A DNA stretch of 64,000 bases from Tupaia tana. Lineage: Eukaryota; Chordata; Mammalia; Scandentia; Tupaiidae. Below the pieces are notes generated by a model that was not told the DNA's origin, made no database searches, and saw only the letters and a list, made by a program, of their open reading frames with translations. Shown here piece by piece: positions 43,041 through 54,308 of this stretch (its first letter is position 1; the number at the start of each line of letters is the position of its first letter). The stretch spans positions 92,948,975-93,012,974 of the forward strand of contig JAKSZU010000002.1 of the NCBI GenBank assembly GCA_026018925.1, given 5' to 3'. A program made the position numbers and the translations under genes.

Positions 43041-43570
43041 AACTAACAAAAATGAAGATGATCTCAACTCAGTGTCAAGCTCAACCTTAGGACAAATACC
43101 AACTAACCCTAAAAAAAATACCTTTCACTTGTACTTCCTGGAGAACAGGTTTTAAAGACCTAAAGCTAGGACTAAATTATTCCATAATAGCTTCCACTGT
43201 ATTCAGATGCTTGCTGAAAGGGGTTATTCTGGGCCAGTACCAAGGATTCTCAGGGCAGATTTGAATGATTTCTCAACTTCAGGTATCTGAAGAAGCAGCA
43301 GTTGTGGAGAACAGCAAGCTACCAGTCAGGCTCTGGAGTGAGACTGAAAACTAATGTTAGTTCCAGGCCTTAAATTTGGGGCCCTGTCCATGTACCTTTC
43401 ATAGCTTCATCTCCAGTTTATATTCAGTAAAAGGTACTATCAACCCAAACTCCAATATGATCTTCATCTCGGATTTGAAGTTAGTCAGTGCTGTCCTCTA
43501 ATGTATAATAGTTTCTGTTTCTCTTTGAATTTTTGTTTGTTTTGGTTTTAAGCCAGAAAACGTTTTCTTT
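43041..43570. other. Unassigned intergenic sequence
   Basis: No repeat or gene recognised. Confidence 0.4.
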
Positions 43571-43780
43571 TCTTTTTTTTTTTTTTTAAGATTTTTTAAA
43601 ATTTAACTTTATTTATTTATTTTAATGTGACCAGAGAGGGATAGAGTGAGAGAGAATGAGAGCGAGGAAGAGTGAGGGAGAGAGAGAAAGCGAGAAAGCA
43701 AGTCACCGGGTCCAGACCCAAACTGTGGTCGACTGTGTGGGAGTCCAGCGTCCTTAACCACCATGCCACCTGCTAGCCCC
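43571..43780 (-). mobile_element. SINE, family B
   Basis: T/A tail, 'gtgaccagagagggatagag', head 'ccatgccacctgctagcccc'. Confidence 0.85.
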
Positions 43781-43832
43781 AAGGTTTTATTTTTTTCTTG
43801 TTCAATGGAAATCAAATATTAACTGGCCCACT

Positions 43833-44036
43833 GGGGCCATCAGGTAGTGTGGTGGTTAGGGTGCTGAATTCCCAAATGGCCAACCACAGTGAGTCCTGGA
43901 CCTGGTGGCTTGCTTTCTCACTCCCTCACCTGTCTCTGGTGAGCTCACATGCCCTATAGTAAAATTTAAAAATAATTATTATAATAAAACAAAAATAATA
44001 ATTAATAGAATTAAATAAAAAACTATTTTAAAAAAC
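43833..44036 (+). mobile_element. SINE, family B
   Basis: Head 'ggggccatcaggtagtgtgg', tail 'tatagtaaaatttaaaaat'. cccactg flanks it. Confidence 0.85.
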
Positions 44037-44261
44037 AGCCCACTGTAGGATAACAAACAGATCTTACATGTTTAAGTGCAAAAGAGCAGGGAGAGGAGAA
44101 TACAAGTGAAGCAAGCATCTCTTACCTCATGATCTAGGGAGAAAGAGAGCAAGTTCACATTCATGGAACACTGCAGTGCTCCAGGCAATGAATCAACTTG
44201 TATATTACTTAAACTTTCAGAGCAACTTATGACCTTGAGAAGACAGTATCTAAATTCACAA

Positions 44262-44402
44262 CCTTTCTCTACCACTTAGTATGTGTGTCCATAAGCAAAT
44301 TTCTTGCGAGTCAAATGCAGATAATACCTTAAAGGGTGCCATAAGGATTAAGTGAGATAAGGAGTATGACACAAAATGATCACACAATAAATGCATTATC
44401 TA
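44262..44402 (-). mobile_element. MIR relic
   Basis: 'ctctaccacttagtatgtgt', 'gtgccataaggattaagtga' and 'cacacaataaatgcattat' are inverted MIR. Confidence 0.7.
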
Positions 44403-44421
44403 TTAAATTGAAACCAGATCT

Positions 44422-44638
44422 GGGCCCGAAGGTGGCATGGTGGTTAAAGTGCTGGCTCCCACATGGCTGACTGCAGTTCGAGTACCCAACCTAATGGCTT
44501 GAAATTCATGCCAGGTGCATGAGCTTCTGTGCCTAAAATCCCAAGAGGAATATGGAGAAGGGATTGCAGCATGGTCATTCCCCTGAGTGGGGAGCAGGTG
44601 ACTTCTCACTTTCCCTTTCACCATCTCTCTCTCTGTCC

Positions 44639-44679
<41 letters not shown>

Positions 44680-44734
44680 TGTGTGTCTCCAGTGAATGCA
44701 TGCACCCTATGGCAAAAACCTTTCTAAAAAAAAA
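44422..44734 (+). mobile_element. SINE, family A, with (CT)n/(GT)n expansion
   Basis: Head 'gggcccgaaggtggcatggt', microsatellite at 44639-44686, tail 'accctatggcaaaaaccttt' plus A. Confidence 0.85.
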
Positions 44735-44909
44735 TGTCAGGCACACATGAATGTGTGCCCAAAATCCCCAGAAGATAATGGAGGAGAAGCTGAAATGTGG
44801 CTATCTCCCCTATGGGGTGATTTCTCACTTTCCTTCTCTCTGTTTCTGTCTCTCTTCAGTGAACACATTGGCCCTATGGCAAAAATCTTAAATTTAAGAA
44901 AAAAAAAAA
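44735..44909 (+). mobile_element. SINE, family A, 5'-truncated, fused head-to-tail to the preceding copy
   Basis: Starts inside the body ('gtcaggcacacatgaatgtg') and ends 'ggccctatggcaaaaatctt' plus A. No tRNA-like head. Confidence 0.8.
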
Positions 44910-44922
44910 TTGAAGCCAGGTC

Positions 44923-45210
44923 TTTTTTTTTTTTTTTAGTTTAGTTTGGTTTTTTTGGTTTTTGGGGTTTTTTTTGTTTTTTTGTGTGTTTTTTTGTTTG
45001 TTTGTTTGTTTTTTTGCCATGGGGCATATGTGCTCACCAGGGAGAAAGAGAAAGTACTTCCCAGAGACCATGCCCACACTGAAATCCCTTCTCCTCTATT
45101 CTCCTTTTGGGATTCTACACACATGCCTGACATGGTTTTCAAGCCAACTGGTCTGCACAGTCACCCTTGTGGGGTCTAGTCACCTTAATCTTCAAGCTAT
45201 TTGCTGGCCC
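44923..45210 (-). mobile_element. SINE, family A/C, inverted
   Basis: T/GTTT-rich tail, 'ttttgccatggggcatatgt', head 'gctatttgctggccc'. TSD aagccaggtctt / aagccagctctt. Confidence 0.85.
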
Positions 45211-45538
45211 AAAGCCAGCTCTTAATCCCACTTTGCAAATAATAAAAATACTTCCTTCTAAATTATTGTATGCTCACTAAAATTTAAACAAAATACCACT
45301 ATATTAAAAATATACACTTAGAACTATGAAAAGCTGAAAAAGAAATTGAAAATGGCACAAAAAAGTGGAAAGACAGCTCATGTTTCTGGATTGGAAGAAT
45401 TAATATAATCAAAATGTCAATTCTACCCAAATTAATCTACAAATTTAATGAAATCCTAATCAAATTACCAGAGATATTCTTCACATATTTAGAAAAAGTA
45501 ATCACAGAATTCATCTGGAATCAAAAAGACCCCATATT

Positions 45539-45808
45539 GGGACCAGCAGTTAGCGTAATGGCTATGTCGCTGGACTCCCACGTAGTCGACCGCGGTTCGA
45601 GTCCCGGACCCGGTGGTTTAAACTCACGCCGGGCGCGTGTGCGTGCGTGCCCAAGATCCCGAGAGGAGAATGGAGGAGAAGGGATTGCGGCGTGGCCATC
45701 CCCCCTGGGGGGTGATTTCCTGCTTTCTGTCTCTCTGTCTCTCTCTGTCTGTCTGGCGAGCGCATGCGCCCTATAGCAAAAACCTCTCAAAAAAAAAAAA
45801 AAAAAAAA
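45539..45808 (+). mobile_element. SINE, family A, young (reference-quality copy)
   Basis: Head 'gggaccagcagttagcgtaa' with A-box-like tagcgtaatgg, B box 'ggttcgagtcc', CpG-rich body 'gccgggcgcgtgtgcgtgcg', tail 'ccctatagcaaaaacctctc' plus A20. Perfect TSD ending gaccccatattg. Confidence 0.97.
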
Positions 45809-45918
45809 GACCCCATATTGACAAAGCAATATTGCACAAGAAGAGAGGAGTAGGAGGCATCTCACTCCCTGACCTGAAAATATATTACAAAGCTGTGATA
45901 ATCCAAAGAGCATGGTAT

Positions 45919-46179
45919 GGGACCAGCAGTTAGCATAATGGCTATGTCGATGGACTCCCACGTAGTCGACCGCGGTTCGAGTCCCGGACCCAGTGGCTTA
46001 AACTCACGCCGGGCGCGTGTGCATGCGTGCCCAAGATCCCGAGAGGAGAATGGATTGCACTGTGGCCATCCCCCCTGGGGGGTGATTTCTCACTTTCTGT
46101 CTCTCTGTCTCTCTTTGTCTGTCTGGCGAGCGTACGCACCCTATAGCAAAAAAAAAACCTCTCCAAAAAAAAAAAAAAA
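45919..46179 (+). mobile_element. SINE, family A, young
   Basis: Same subfamily, with a short internal deletion after 'gagaatgga'. Perfect TSD aaagagcatggtat at 45905-45918 and 46180-46193. Confidence 0.97.
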
Positions 46180-46278
46180 AAAGAGCATGGTATTAGCACA
46201 AAAATAGGCATGTGGGCCAATGCAACAGAATAGAAGCTCCATAAATAAACCCCCAAACATATAGCCAATTGATTTTTT

Positions 46279-46541
46279 TTTTTTTTTTTGGAGAGGTTTT
46301 TGCTATAGGGCACGTGTGTTCGCCAGAAAGACAGAGAGAAACAGAGAGACAGAAAGCGAGAAATCACCCCCCCAGAGGGGATGGCCACGCCGCCATCCCT
46401 TCTCCTCCATTCTCCTCTTGGGATCTTGGGCACGCACGCACACGCGCCCGGCGTGAGTTTAAGCCACCGGGTCCGGGACTCGAACCACGGTCAACTACGT
46501 GGGAGTCCAGCGACATAGCCATTACGCTAACTGCTGGTCCC
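46279..46541 (-). mobile_element. SINE, family A, young
   Basis: CpG-rich inverted copy. TSD tagccaattgatttttt / tagccaactgatttttt at 46262-46278 and 46542-46558. Confidence 0.97.
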
Positions 46542-47208
46542 TAGCCAACTGATTTTTTGACAAAGAACACTAATAAATCCAGTGAGGAAAAGAACATCTT
46601 TAGCAAATGGTGCTGGAAAAATTGGGTATTCACCTGCAGAAAGATGAAACTGGATCCCTATCTCTCACCATTAAGAAAAATCAACTCAAAATGGATCAAA
46701 GATCTAAACTTTAAGACCCCAAGCTATAAAACTACTAGTGAATAACACAAGAGAAATTCTTGGAGACATCAGAGCAGGCAAAAACATCTTAAATAAGACT
46801 CCTAAAGAACAGGCAAAAATCCCAAAAATAAACAAGTGGGATTACATCAAGTGAAAAAGCTGCTCAGCAAAAGAAACAATAGTTAGTAGTGAGCCAGCAA
46901 CTCTCAGAATGGGAGAGTATATTTGCAAACTATGCCTCAGACAAAAGACTGATAATCAGAATGTACAAGGAACTCAAGTAGCTTACCCAAAAATTTAAAA
47001 AAAAATCAACCCAATTAAAAGATGGACAAATGACCTGAACAGATAACTCTCTGAGGAAGACATATGAACAGCCAAGAAGCATATGAAAAAAATGGTCAAC
47101 ATCCTTTATCATAAGGAAGATGCAAATCAAAACTACAATGAGATACCACCTAACTCCAGTTAGAATGGCTAAGATTTAAAAAAAAAAAAAAAAAAAAAAA
47201 GGCAATGA

Positions 47209-47456
47209 GGACCAGCAGATGGCATAGCAGTTATGTCTCTGGATTCCCACAGTTTGAGTCCTGACCCGAACTTGAAAATCACTTGTGTGTGCATGCCCAC
47301 AATCCCAGGAGAAAAAGAGCGAAGGGACTGTGGCATTGTCATCCCCTGTGGGGGGTGATTTCTCACTTTTCTATTCACTTTGTCTATCTCCCTCTCTCAC
47401 TAGTGAGCTCATGTACCCTAAGACAAAAACTTCTAAAAAAATTAATAAATAAAAAA
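47209..47456 (+). mobile_element. SINE, family A, older
   Basis: Head 'ggaccagcagatggcatagc', short deletions, ending 'accctaagacaaaaacttct'. A long A run lies upstream at 47178-47200. Confidence 0.85.
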
Positions 47457-47497
47457 TGATAAGTGCTGGCAAGGCTGTGGTGAAAAGGGAACTCTCT

Positions 47498-47950
47498 GGG
47501 GCCAGCAGATGGTATAGTAGTTAAGGCACTAGACTCCTACATGGCCAATATAGTTCAAGTCCTGGCTCTCGAAGTTTGCGCTCTCTCTCTCTCTCTCTCC
47601 ATCTGTCTCTCTCTGGTGAATTAAAATAAAAATAATAAATAAAAATTAAATAATTCTTTTTTTTTCTTTTTTTGGAGAGGTTTTTGCTATAGGGCGCGTG
47701 CGCTCGCCAGACAGACAGAGAGAGACAGAGAGATAGAAAGCGAGAAATCACCCCCCCAGAGGGGATGGCCACGCCACAATCCCTTCTCCTCCATTCTCCT
47801 CTCGGGATCTTGGGCACACACGCACACGCGCCCGGCGTGAGTTTAAGCCACCGGGTCCGGGACTCGAACCACGGTCAACTACGTGGGAATCCAGTGACAT
47901 AGCCATTACGCCAACTGCTGGTCCCTAAAAATTAAATAATTCTTTAAAAA
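47498..47950 (+). mobile_element. SINE, family B, split by a family A SINE
   Basis: Head 'ggggccagcagatggtatag'. Its A/T tail is interrupted at 47660-47926. Flanked by agggaactctc / aggaaactctc. Confidence 0.9.
47660..47926 (-). mobile_element. SINE, family A, young, inside a family B SINE
   Basis: CpG-rich inverted copy. Perfect 20-bp TSD at 47640-47659 and 47926-47945 (one base shared with the element end). Confidence 0.97.
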
Positions 47951-48865
47951 AGAAAAGAATAGGAAACTCTCCTACACTGTTGGTGGGAATGTAAGTTAGT
48001 GCAGCCACTGTGGAGAGCAATATGGAGGTTCCTCAAAGACCTACAAATAAAACTACCATATTATCCAGCAATTCCACTCCTGGGTATCTACCCAATGGAT
48101 AGGAAAATGTTGAGTCAGAAAATTATTTGAACATCTATGTTTATTGTGGCATTATTCATAATTACTAAGAGATGGAACCAACCCAAATATGCATGAATAG
48201 ACGAATGGATTGAAAAAGTGTGACACACATATACTATGAAATACCACTTGGCCATTAAAAAAAATTACAAGACCCTAGCATTTGATAGAAAATGGATGAC
48301 TATGGAAAATTTACTACTGAGTGAGGCAAGCCAGGCTATGAAAGAGAGATATTGTATGTCCCCACTTAATATATACCAGATGTTCGCACTCTATGGTAGA
48401 AACAGAAAGATTGGAAGATACAGAAGCATGGAGAATGGTTGCAGATACTGGAGACAGTGTGGGTGGAGGGTAAGAGGTAGCAAAGGGTGAGAAGGGAATT
48501 AAGGAGAAAAATAGGGAGGCAAGACATTTAAGGAACACAGAAATGGAGGACTGTCTGTTGATGATAACGTGTATGATAATATCTTTAACCGGACTGGTGT
48601 GTAGTGTATTCATGCTGGGGAAATTCATTTTACAAGCTGTGGTGATATACAGTGATTGAACATATAAATATATTTTAAAAATAAAACTTTTTAAGAAATA
48701 CAGTTAGGACTATATCCAGAAATCATACCATATAACCATATTCAGTAATTATTCCATTAATTACTATAGAAAATGTAAAAAATTTCAGTGCATTTCCTAC
48801 TTTCAAGTGACCCAAATTTGTTTGATTGCTTTGGGTTTGGCACTTTTGGCTTTTGTCCCTGTTTT

Positions 48866-49146
48866 GTTTTGTTTTGTTTTGTTTTGTTTCTTTTTTTGGA
48901 GAGGTTTTTGCTTTAGGGCGCGTGCGCTTGCCAGACAGACAGAGAGAGACAGAGAGACAGAAAGCAGGAAATCACCCCCCAGGGGATGGCCACGCCACAA
49001 TCTCTTCTCCTCCATTCTCCTCTCGGGATCTTGGGCACGCACGCACACCCGCCCAGTGTGAGTTTAAGCCACCGGGTCCAGGACTTGAACCACGGTCGAC
49101 TACGTGGGAGTCCAGCAACATAGCCATTATGCTAACTGCTGGTCCC
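48866..49146 (-). mobile_element. SINE, family A, young
   Basis: (GTTTT)n tail, CpG-rich body, head 'ctgctggtccc'. TSD ttgtccctgtttt / ttgtctctgtttt. Confidence 0.95.
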
Positions 49147-49184
49147 TTGTCTCTGTTTTTTGATTGGTGATTAGTTTGATTTTT

Positions 49185-49360
49185 TTTATTTGGGGGTCAC
49201 ATTATATTTGTACATATTTATGGGGTACAGTGTGATTTTTTGTTTGTACAGAAATACAATGTGTAATAATGAAATGAGGGTAATTTAGATGTCCATTATT
49301 TTAAACATTTGTCCTTACTTTGTGGTAGGAATATTCAAAATCTTTCCAGCTAATCTGAAA
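49185..49360 (-). mobile_element. Old L1 3' UTR fragment
   Basis: 'tttgtacatatttatggggt', 'gaaatgagggtaatttagat' and 'ggtaggaatattcaaaatc' match a known inverted L1 3' UTR. Confidence 0.65.
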
Positions 49361-49699
49361 TGTGCAATAAATGTTTGGGTTGGTTTTTATTTTATTTACA
49401 AATACCAGATTTATAATAAACTATTTTAAACGATTTACCTTTTTCCTACCTTTTCTCATCCACTCTCAGACAGTTTTAAAGATTCTTAAAATTTGAAAAA
49501 ATAATCGTTACTTTTATCTTTTTTTCTCAAAATAGCCAAAACTATCTCCAATAATCTTACTCATTCCCAAATATCCAATTAGAGCAATACAAAGTTTCCT
49601 TAGGCAATATTAAAGTCTCAGGTATATTTTTGGAGATGCTTTGGTACCACACATACATCCCTTTTGAACTTGTACAGGTTCCAAATTACTAAACGGTTA
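49361..49699. other. AT-rich unassigned sequence
   Basis: No diagnostic motif; it lies between the old L1 fragment and the large L1. Confidence 0.35.
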
Positions 49700-50073
49700 A
49701 AAAACTAAGGCTGGAGAACAGCTGTAAATCCTTCTGCCAGTGTGCTCCTACCCCCCTACCAGGTGTGTGAGATTTTAAATTGTTTTCTTGTCCTCCATCT
49801 GTATTGCTGTGCAACTCCACCAACTACTTCTGGAGAACCTATGGAAGCTAGCTGCTGGAGAATAGCTGGAAATCTTTCTGTTGGTCTTCCCCTCAAGGTG
49901 CACCTAGTCTGGAGAGACAGAGAAAGGAACCAACACCTAAAGCTGACTACATACACCCTTCTCTCATTGGAAGACAAGGCTCCCAAAAATGCACCTGAGA
50001 AATAGAGCTCTTCTTCCCCTCTGACACTACAGAACTAACACCGAAATCGTAGGAAGAAGTTTAAATTCATCAG

Positions 50074-50980
50074 ATGACTAGAAACCTGCACAGAGGCACA
50101 AGAAGTATAAGAAAACAAGGAAATACCTTTCCCTCAGGGAAGAGAACATTCTTCTTCAACCATAGCACAAAAGAATTCACAGAAACATCAGGAAAAAAAT
50201 TCAAAATATTCATAGCGACAGAGATGAGAAAGTCTTTCTACAACCTAAAGGAGACAGACATCACAAAACACAATCAATCGAAACTTCTACAGATGAAGAC
50301 TTAATACAATCAAGACCTCCCTCTAAAGTATTAATAGCAAAAGATTAAATCTCTGATTTAAAAGACAAAACATCTGACTTAGACAAAGTCACCAAGAAGA
50401 ATGAAAAGAATAGCCATAATAATAATAATAATAACAACAACAACAACATATGGGAAATACAAGATATTATTAAACACTCAAACATCCAAATAACTGGTAT
50501 TCCCAAAGGTGAAGAATCTAATACGGGCATTGAAAATATATTCCATTAAATACTTACAGAAAACTTTCTAAACCTGGAGAAACATTCAAACATCCAGACC
50601 CAAGAAATACAAAGGATTCCAAATAGAACCAACCATTGAAGATCCTCTCCATGGCACATCATAGCCAGATTGGTCAAAATCACAAGGAGGATTCTAAAAA
50701 TGGCAAGAGAGGAAGATCAAGTTACCTATGAAGTTTATCCATTAGGCTAACATCAGACTTCTCAACTGAAACACTACATGCAAGGAATGAAAGGGAAGAT
50801 ATAGTCAAAAGGCTAAAAGAAAAACAATTTCAACCAAGAATACTATACCTGAAAAGATTTTCCTTCATATGGGAAGAATAAATAAAATCATTCTCAGATA
50901 AACAAAAACTGAAAGAACTCACCAATACTACACCAGTTCTTTAAGAAGTACTGAAGGGAGTACTGTATCAGAAAAACTGA
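50074..50980 (+). pseudogene. Degenerate L1 ORF1 of the large L1
   Basis: Starts with the same atgactagaaa as the ORF1 at 3239. It keeps the order of ORF1 motifs ('aacatccaaataactggtat', 'ctaacatcagacttctcaac', 'atactatacctgaaaag') with many stops and frameshifts. An (AAT)/(AAC)n microsatellite lies at 50417-50448. Confidence 0.8.
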
Positions 50981-51192
50981 AGAGAGACAAACAAAAATAA
51001 GAGAACAAAAAACAACCAAGAAAATGTCTAACAAAATCTCGGGACAAGTCCATAAATATCGATAATAATGTTGAATGTTAGTGGATTAAATTCTCAAACA
51101 AAGACACAGACTGGCTGAGTAGATAGAAAAGCAGCAGCCCTCTATATGCTGCCTACAAGAAATGCACCTCACAGACAAAGACAAACATAGAC

Positions 51193-51471
51193 CGGAACCA
51201 GCAAATGGCATAGTGGTTAAGTTGCTGGACTTCCACTTGGTTGACCATGGTTCAAGTCCAGGAGCCAGTGGCTTAAAACTCACACCGGGTGCATGTGCAT
51301 GCTTGCCCAAGATCTCGAGAGGAGAATGGAAGAGAAGGGATTGCAGTATAGCCATCCCCCAAAAAAAGGTGATTCTAACTTTCTGTCTCTCTGTCTCTCT
51401 GTCTCTCTCTGTCTTTCCAGTGAATACATAGCAAAATCTATAGAAAAATCTGAAAAAAAAAAAAAAAAAAA
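51193..51471 (+). mobile_element. SINE, family A
   Basis: Head 'ccggaaccagcaaatggcat', tail shortened to 'atagcaaaatctatagaaa' plus A18. Lies in the L1 endonuclease region. Confidence 0.9.
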
Positions 51472-52509
51472 GACTAAAAGTGAAGGTCTAGAAAAGGTAT
51501 TCCAAGCAAATGAAATATCTATGCACCCAACACTGGAGCACCAAAATGCATACATGAAAGACAGACTGCTTAATCTAAAAGAAGAAATAGACTTCAACAC
51601 ATTAATTATTAGATATCTCAACATTCTACTGTCTCCCCCTGATAAGATCATCTAGACAAAAAATAAGCAAAGAAATACAGGACCTAAACAATACCATAAA
51701 TCAAGTGGACTTGACAGACATCTATAGAACTTTCCACCCAACAACCACAAAATATACATTTTTCATATCCTCTCATATAACATTTTGAAGATTCGCCACA
51801 TAATAAGACACAAAAGAAACCTTTATAAATTTAAATGGATAGAAACTATACCTAGCATCTTCTCCAACATGATGGAATTAAACTTGAAATTAACTACAGA
51901 AGAAAAAAACTTTAAAATATACAAAAACATGGGAACTAAACAATCTACTTCTGAATAATTTCACAACAAAGAAATTAGGACTGAAATCAAAAACTTCATT
52001 GAAACCAATTATAATGAGCATACATGTTTTCATAACTTATGGGACATAACAAAAGCAGTCTTAAGAGGGAAGTTCATAGTAATTCATGGACATAAGGAAA
52101 AAAATGAACAGGTGACAAATAGAATAGACAACCTATCAACACACCTTAGGGAACTGAAAAAACAACAACAAAAGCCCAAAAATTATCAATAGAAAAGAAA
52201 TAATAAAGATTCAGTGTCAAATGAATGTAATAGAGAAAAAAAGAACTATACAGAAAATAAATTAAACCAAAAGCTCATTTTTGGGAAGATAAACAAAATT
52301 GACTAGTTGTGTCAAGCTGACACACCATCAGCTAGACTAATTAAGAAGAACAGAGAAAGGTACCAGATTAATCAGCAATGAAGCAGGCAAGATTACAACA
52401 AACATAACAGAAACACAAAAGATCATCAGAGAATTCTACAAGCAACTATGTGCCAACAATCAAGACAATCTGGATGAGATGGACAAATTTCTAGGCACAT
52501 GTAATCTTT

Positions 52510-52796
52510 TCTTTTTTTTTTTTTTAAACAGAGATTTTTGCTATAGGGCATATGAGCTTGCCAGAGAGACAGAGAGACAGAAAGCAAGAAATCACCTCCT
52601 AAGGGGATGACTGTGCCACAATCCCTTCTCCTCTTAGAATATGGGGTGCACGTGCATGAGCACGCACACACACACACGCACACACACACACATGTGTCCG
52701 GTGTGTTTTTAAGCCCTTGGGTCTGGGACTCTAACCATGGTTGACTACACGGGAGTCCAGCGACATAACCATTACTTATGCCTACTGCTGGTCCCC
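52510..52796 (-). mobile_element. SINE, family A
   Basis: Inverted copy with a (CA)n stretch at 52665-52692. Ends 'actgctggtcccc'. Confidence 0.9.
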
Positions 52797-53497
52797 ATAG
52801 GTATATAATCTACCAAGATTGAAAATCAGGAAGCCAAAGAAAGCCTGAATAGACCAATAACAAGCAATGAGGTTGAATCAGTAATAAATAGTCTTTCAAG
52901 AAAAAAAGCCCAGGTCTCAAAGGCTTCACTTCTGAATTCTACAAAACCTTTAAAGAAGAACTAATCTCTATTCTACTCAAACTATTTCTAAAGATCCAAA
53001 AGGAAGAAACCCTCCCAAATTCATTCTATAAATCCTCCATTACACTCTATCTAAAAACAAAGACATCACCAAAAACAGAAAACTACAGACCAATATCCTT
53101 GATTAATACAAAAGCAAAAATCCTCAACAAGATACTAACAAATCATATCCAACAACACGTTAAAAAGATTATACACTATGACCAGGATGGCTTTATTCCA
53201 GGGGTCCAACGGTGGCTTGACATACACAAAACCATAAATGTAATATATCATGCTAATGGAAAGAAATATAAAAACCATGATCATATCAACTGATGTAGAA
53301 AAAGCATTGAATAAAATACAACATCCCTTCATGATTAAGACTCTTAACAAAATTGGCTTAGAAGGGCCTTTTCTCAACACCATAAAAGCTATATATGAAA
53401 AAATCCATAGCTAACATCATATTAAATGGAGAACAGCTGAAAGCTTCTTCATTAAAAACTGTAACAAGACATAGCTGCCCAGTTTCTCCACCCCTTT

Positions 53498-53499
<2 letters not shown>

Positions 53500-53556
<57 letters not shown>

Positions 53557-53808
53557 GCGGGGGGGAGGGGGGGAGCTTCTTGCTATAGGGTGCTTGCACT
53601 CACCAGAAAGAGACAAAGAGACAGAAAGCAAAAAATCATCCCCCGGGGGGATGGCCATGCCACAATCTCTTCTCCATTCTCCTCTCAGGATCTTGGGCAT
53701 GCATGTACACATGCCCAGTGTGACTTTAAGCCACCGGGTCCGGGACTCAAACCACAGTCAACTACATGGGAGTCCAGTGACATAACCATTACACCAACTG
53801 CTGGTCCC
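53500..53808 (-). mobile_element. SINE, family A, tail expanded to (CTTT)n
   Basis: About 15 cttt units (53497-53556) replace the poly-T, followed by a G-rich run. TSD tccaccccttttc at 53487-53499 and from 53809. Confidence 0.95.
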
Positions 53809-54041
53809 TCCACCCCTTTTCAATATAGTATTGGAAGTCCTAGCCAATGCAATCAGACAAGCAAATAAAATAAAAGGTATTCAATCAGGGAAAGAAGTGA
53901 CATTATCTCTATTTGCAGATGACATGATTATATACATAGAAAACTCAAAAGATTCCACAAAAAAAATTCCTGGAAGTGATAAATGGATATAGAAAAGTGG
54001 CAAGATACAAAATCAACATGGAAAAAAATCTATAGCATTTT

Positions 54042-54308
54042 TTCTCTTTTTTTCTTTTGTTCTTATTTAGAGAGATTTTTTTGCTGTAGGGTATATTCAT
54101 TTGCCAGAGAGATGGAGAGACAGAAAGTGAGAAATCACCCTTCAGGGGGTATAGCCATGCCATAATTCCTTCTCCTCCATTCTCCTCTCAGAATTTTGGG
54201 CAAGCACGCATGCACCTGGATGAGTTTTAAGCCACCAGGTCCAGGACTCAAACCACATTGGCCATCTGGGAGTCCAATGATGTAACCATTATGCCATCTG
54301 CTGGTCCC
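54042..54308 (-). mobile_element. SINE, family A
   Basis: Inverted copy ending 'ctgctggtccc'. TSD atctatagcattt at 54028-54040 and 54309-54321. Confidence 0.95.

Larger units (their letters stand above)
45290..48690 (+). mobile_element. 5'-truncated L1 (ORF2 3' half and 3' UTR), interrupted by five SINEs
   Basis: ORF2 C-terminal phrases appear in order between the SINEs: [14 protein letters not shown] (from 45414), [17 protein letters not shown] (near 46600), 'ctgttggtgggaatgtaag' (47978) and 'tccactcctgggtatctacc' (48075). The 3' UTR follows (ggagacagtgtgggtggagg, near 48450) to 'ataaatatattttaaaaata'. Frames are broken. Confidence 0.85.

Noticed and set aside
45539-45614. Genuine tRNA gene
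   Set aside because: The A/B boxes and tRNA-like head are present, but the head continues into a SINE body with an A tail and TSD.
45562-46544. Arg/Pro-rich open frames in several places (up to about 160 codons) with shared phrases such as '[24 protein letters not shown]'
   Set aside because: They recur wherever a family A SINE occurs, on either strand; they are translations of the SINE and not genes.
53099-53293. Host gene encoding a reverse-transcriptase-like protein
   Set aside because: It is a short surviving piece of L1 ORF2 inside a clearly dead L1.
53417-53868. Open frames with KERKKERKKERK or FLSFFLSFFLS repeats
   Set aside because: Translation of the (CTTT)n tail of a SINE.
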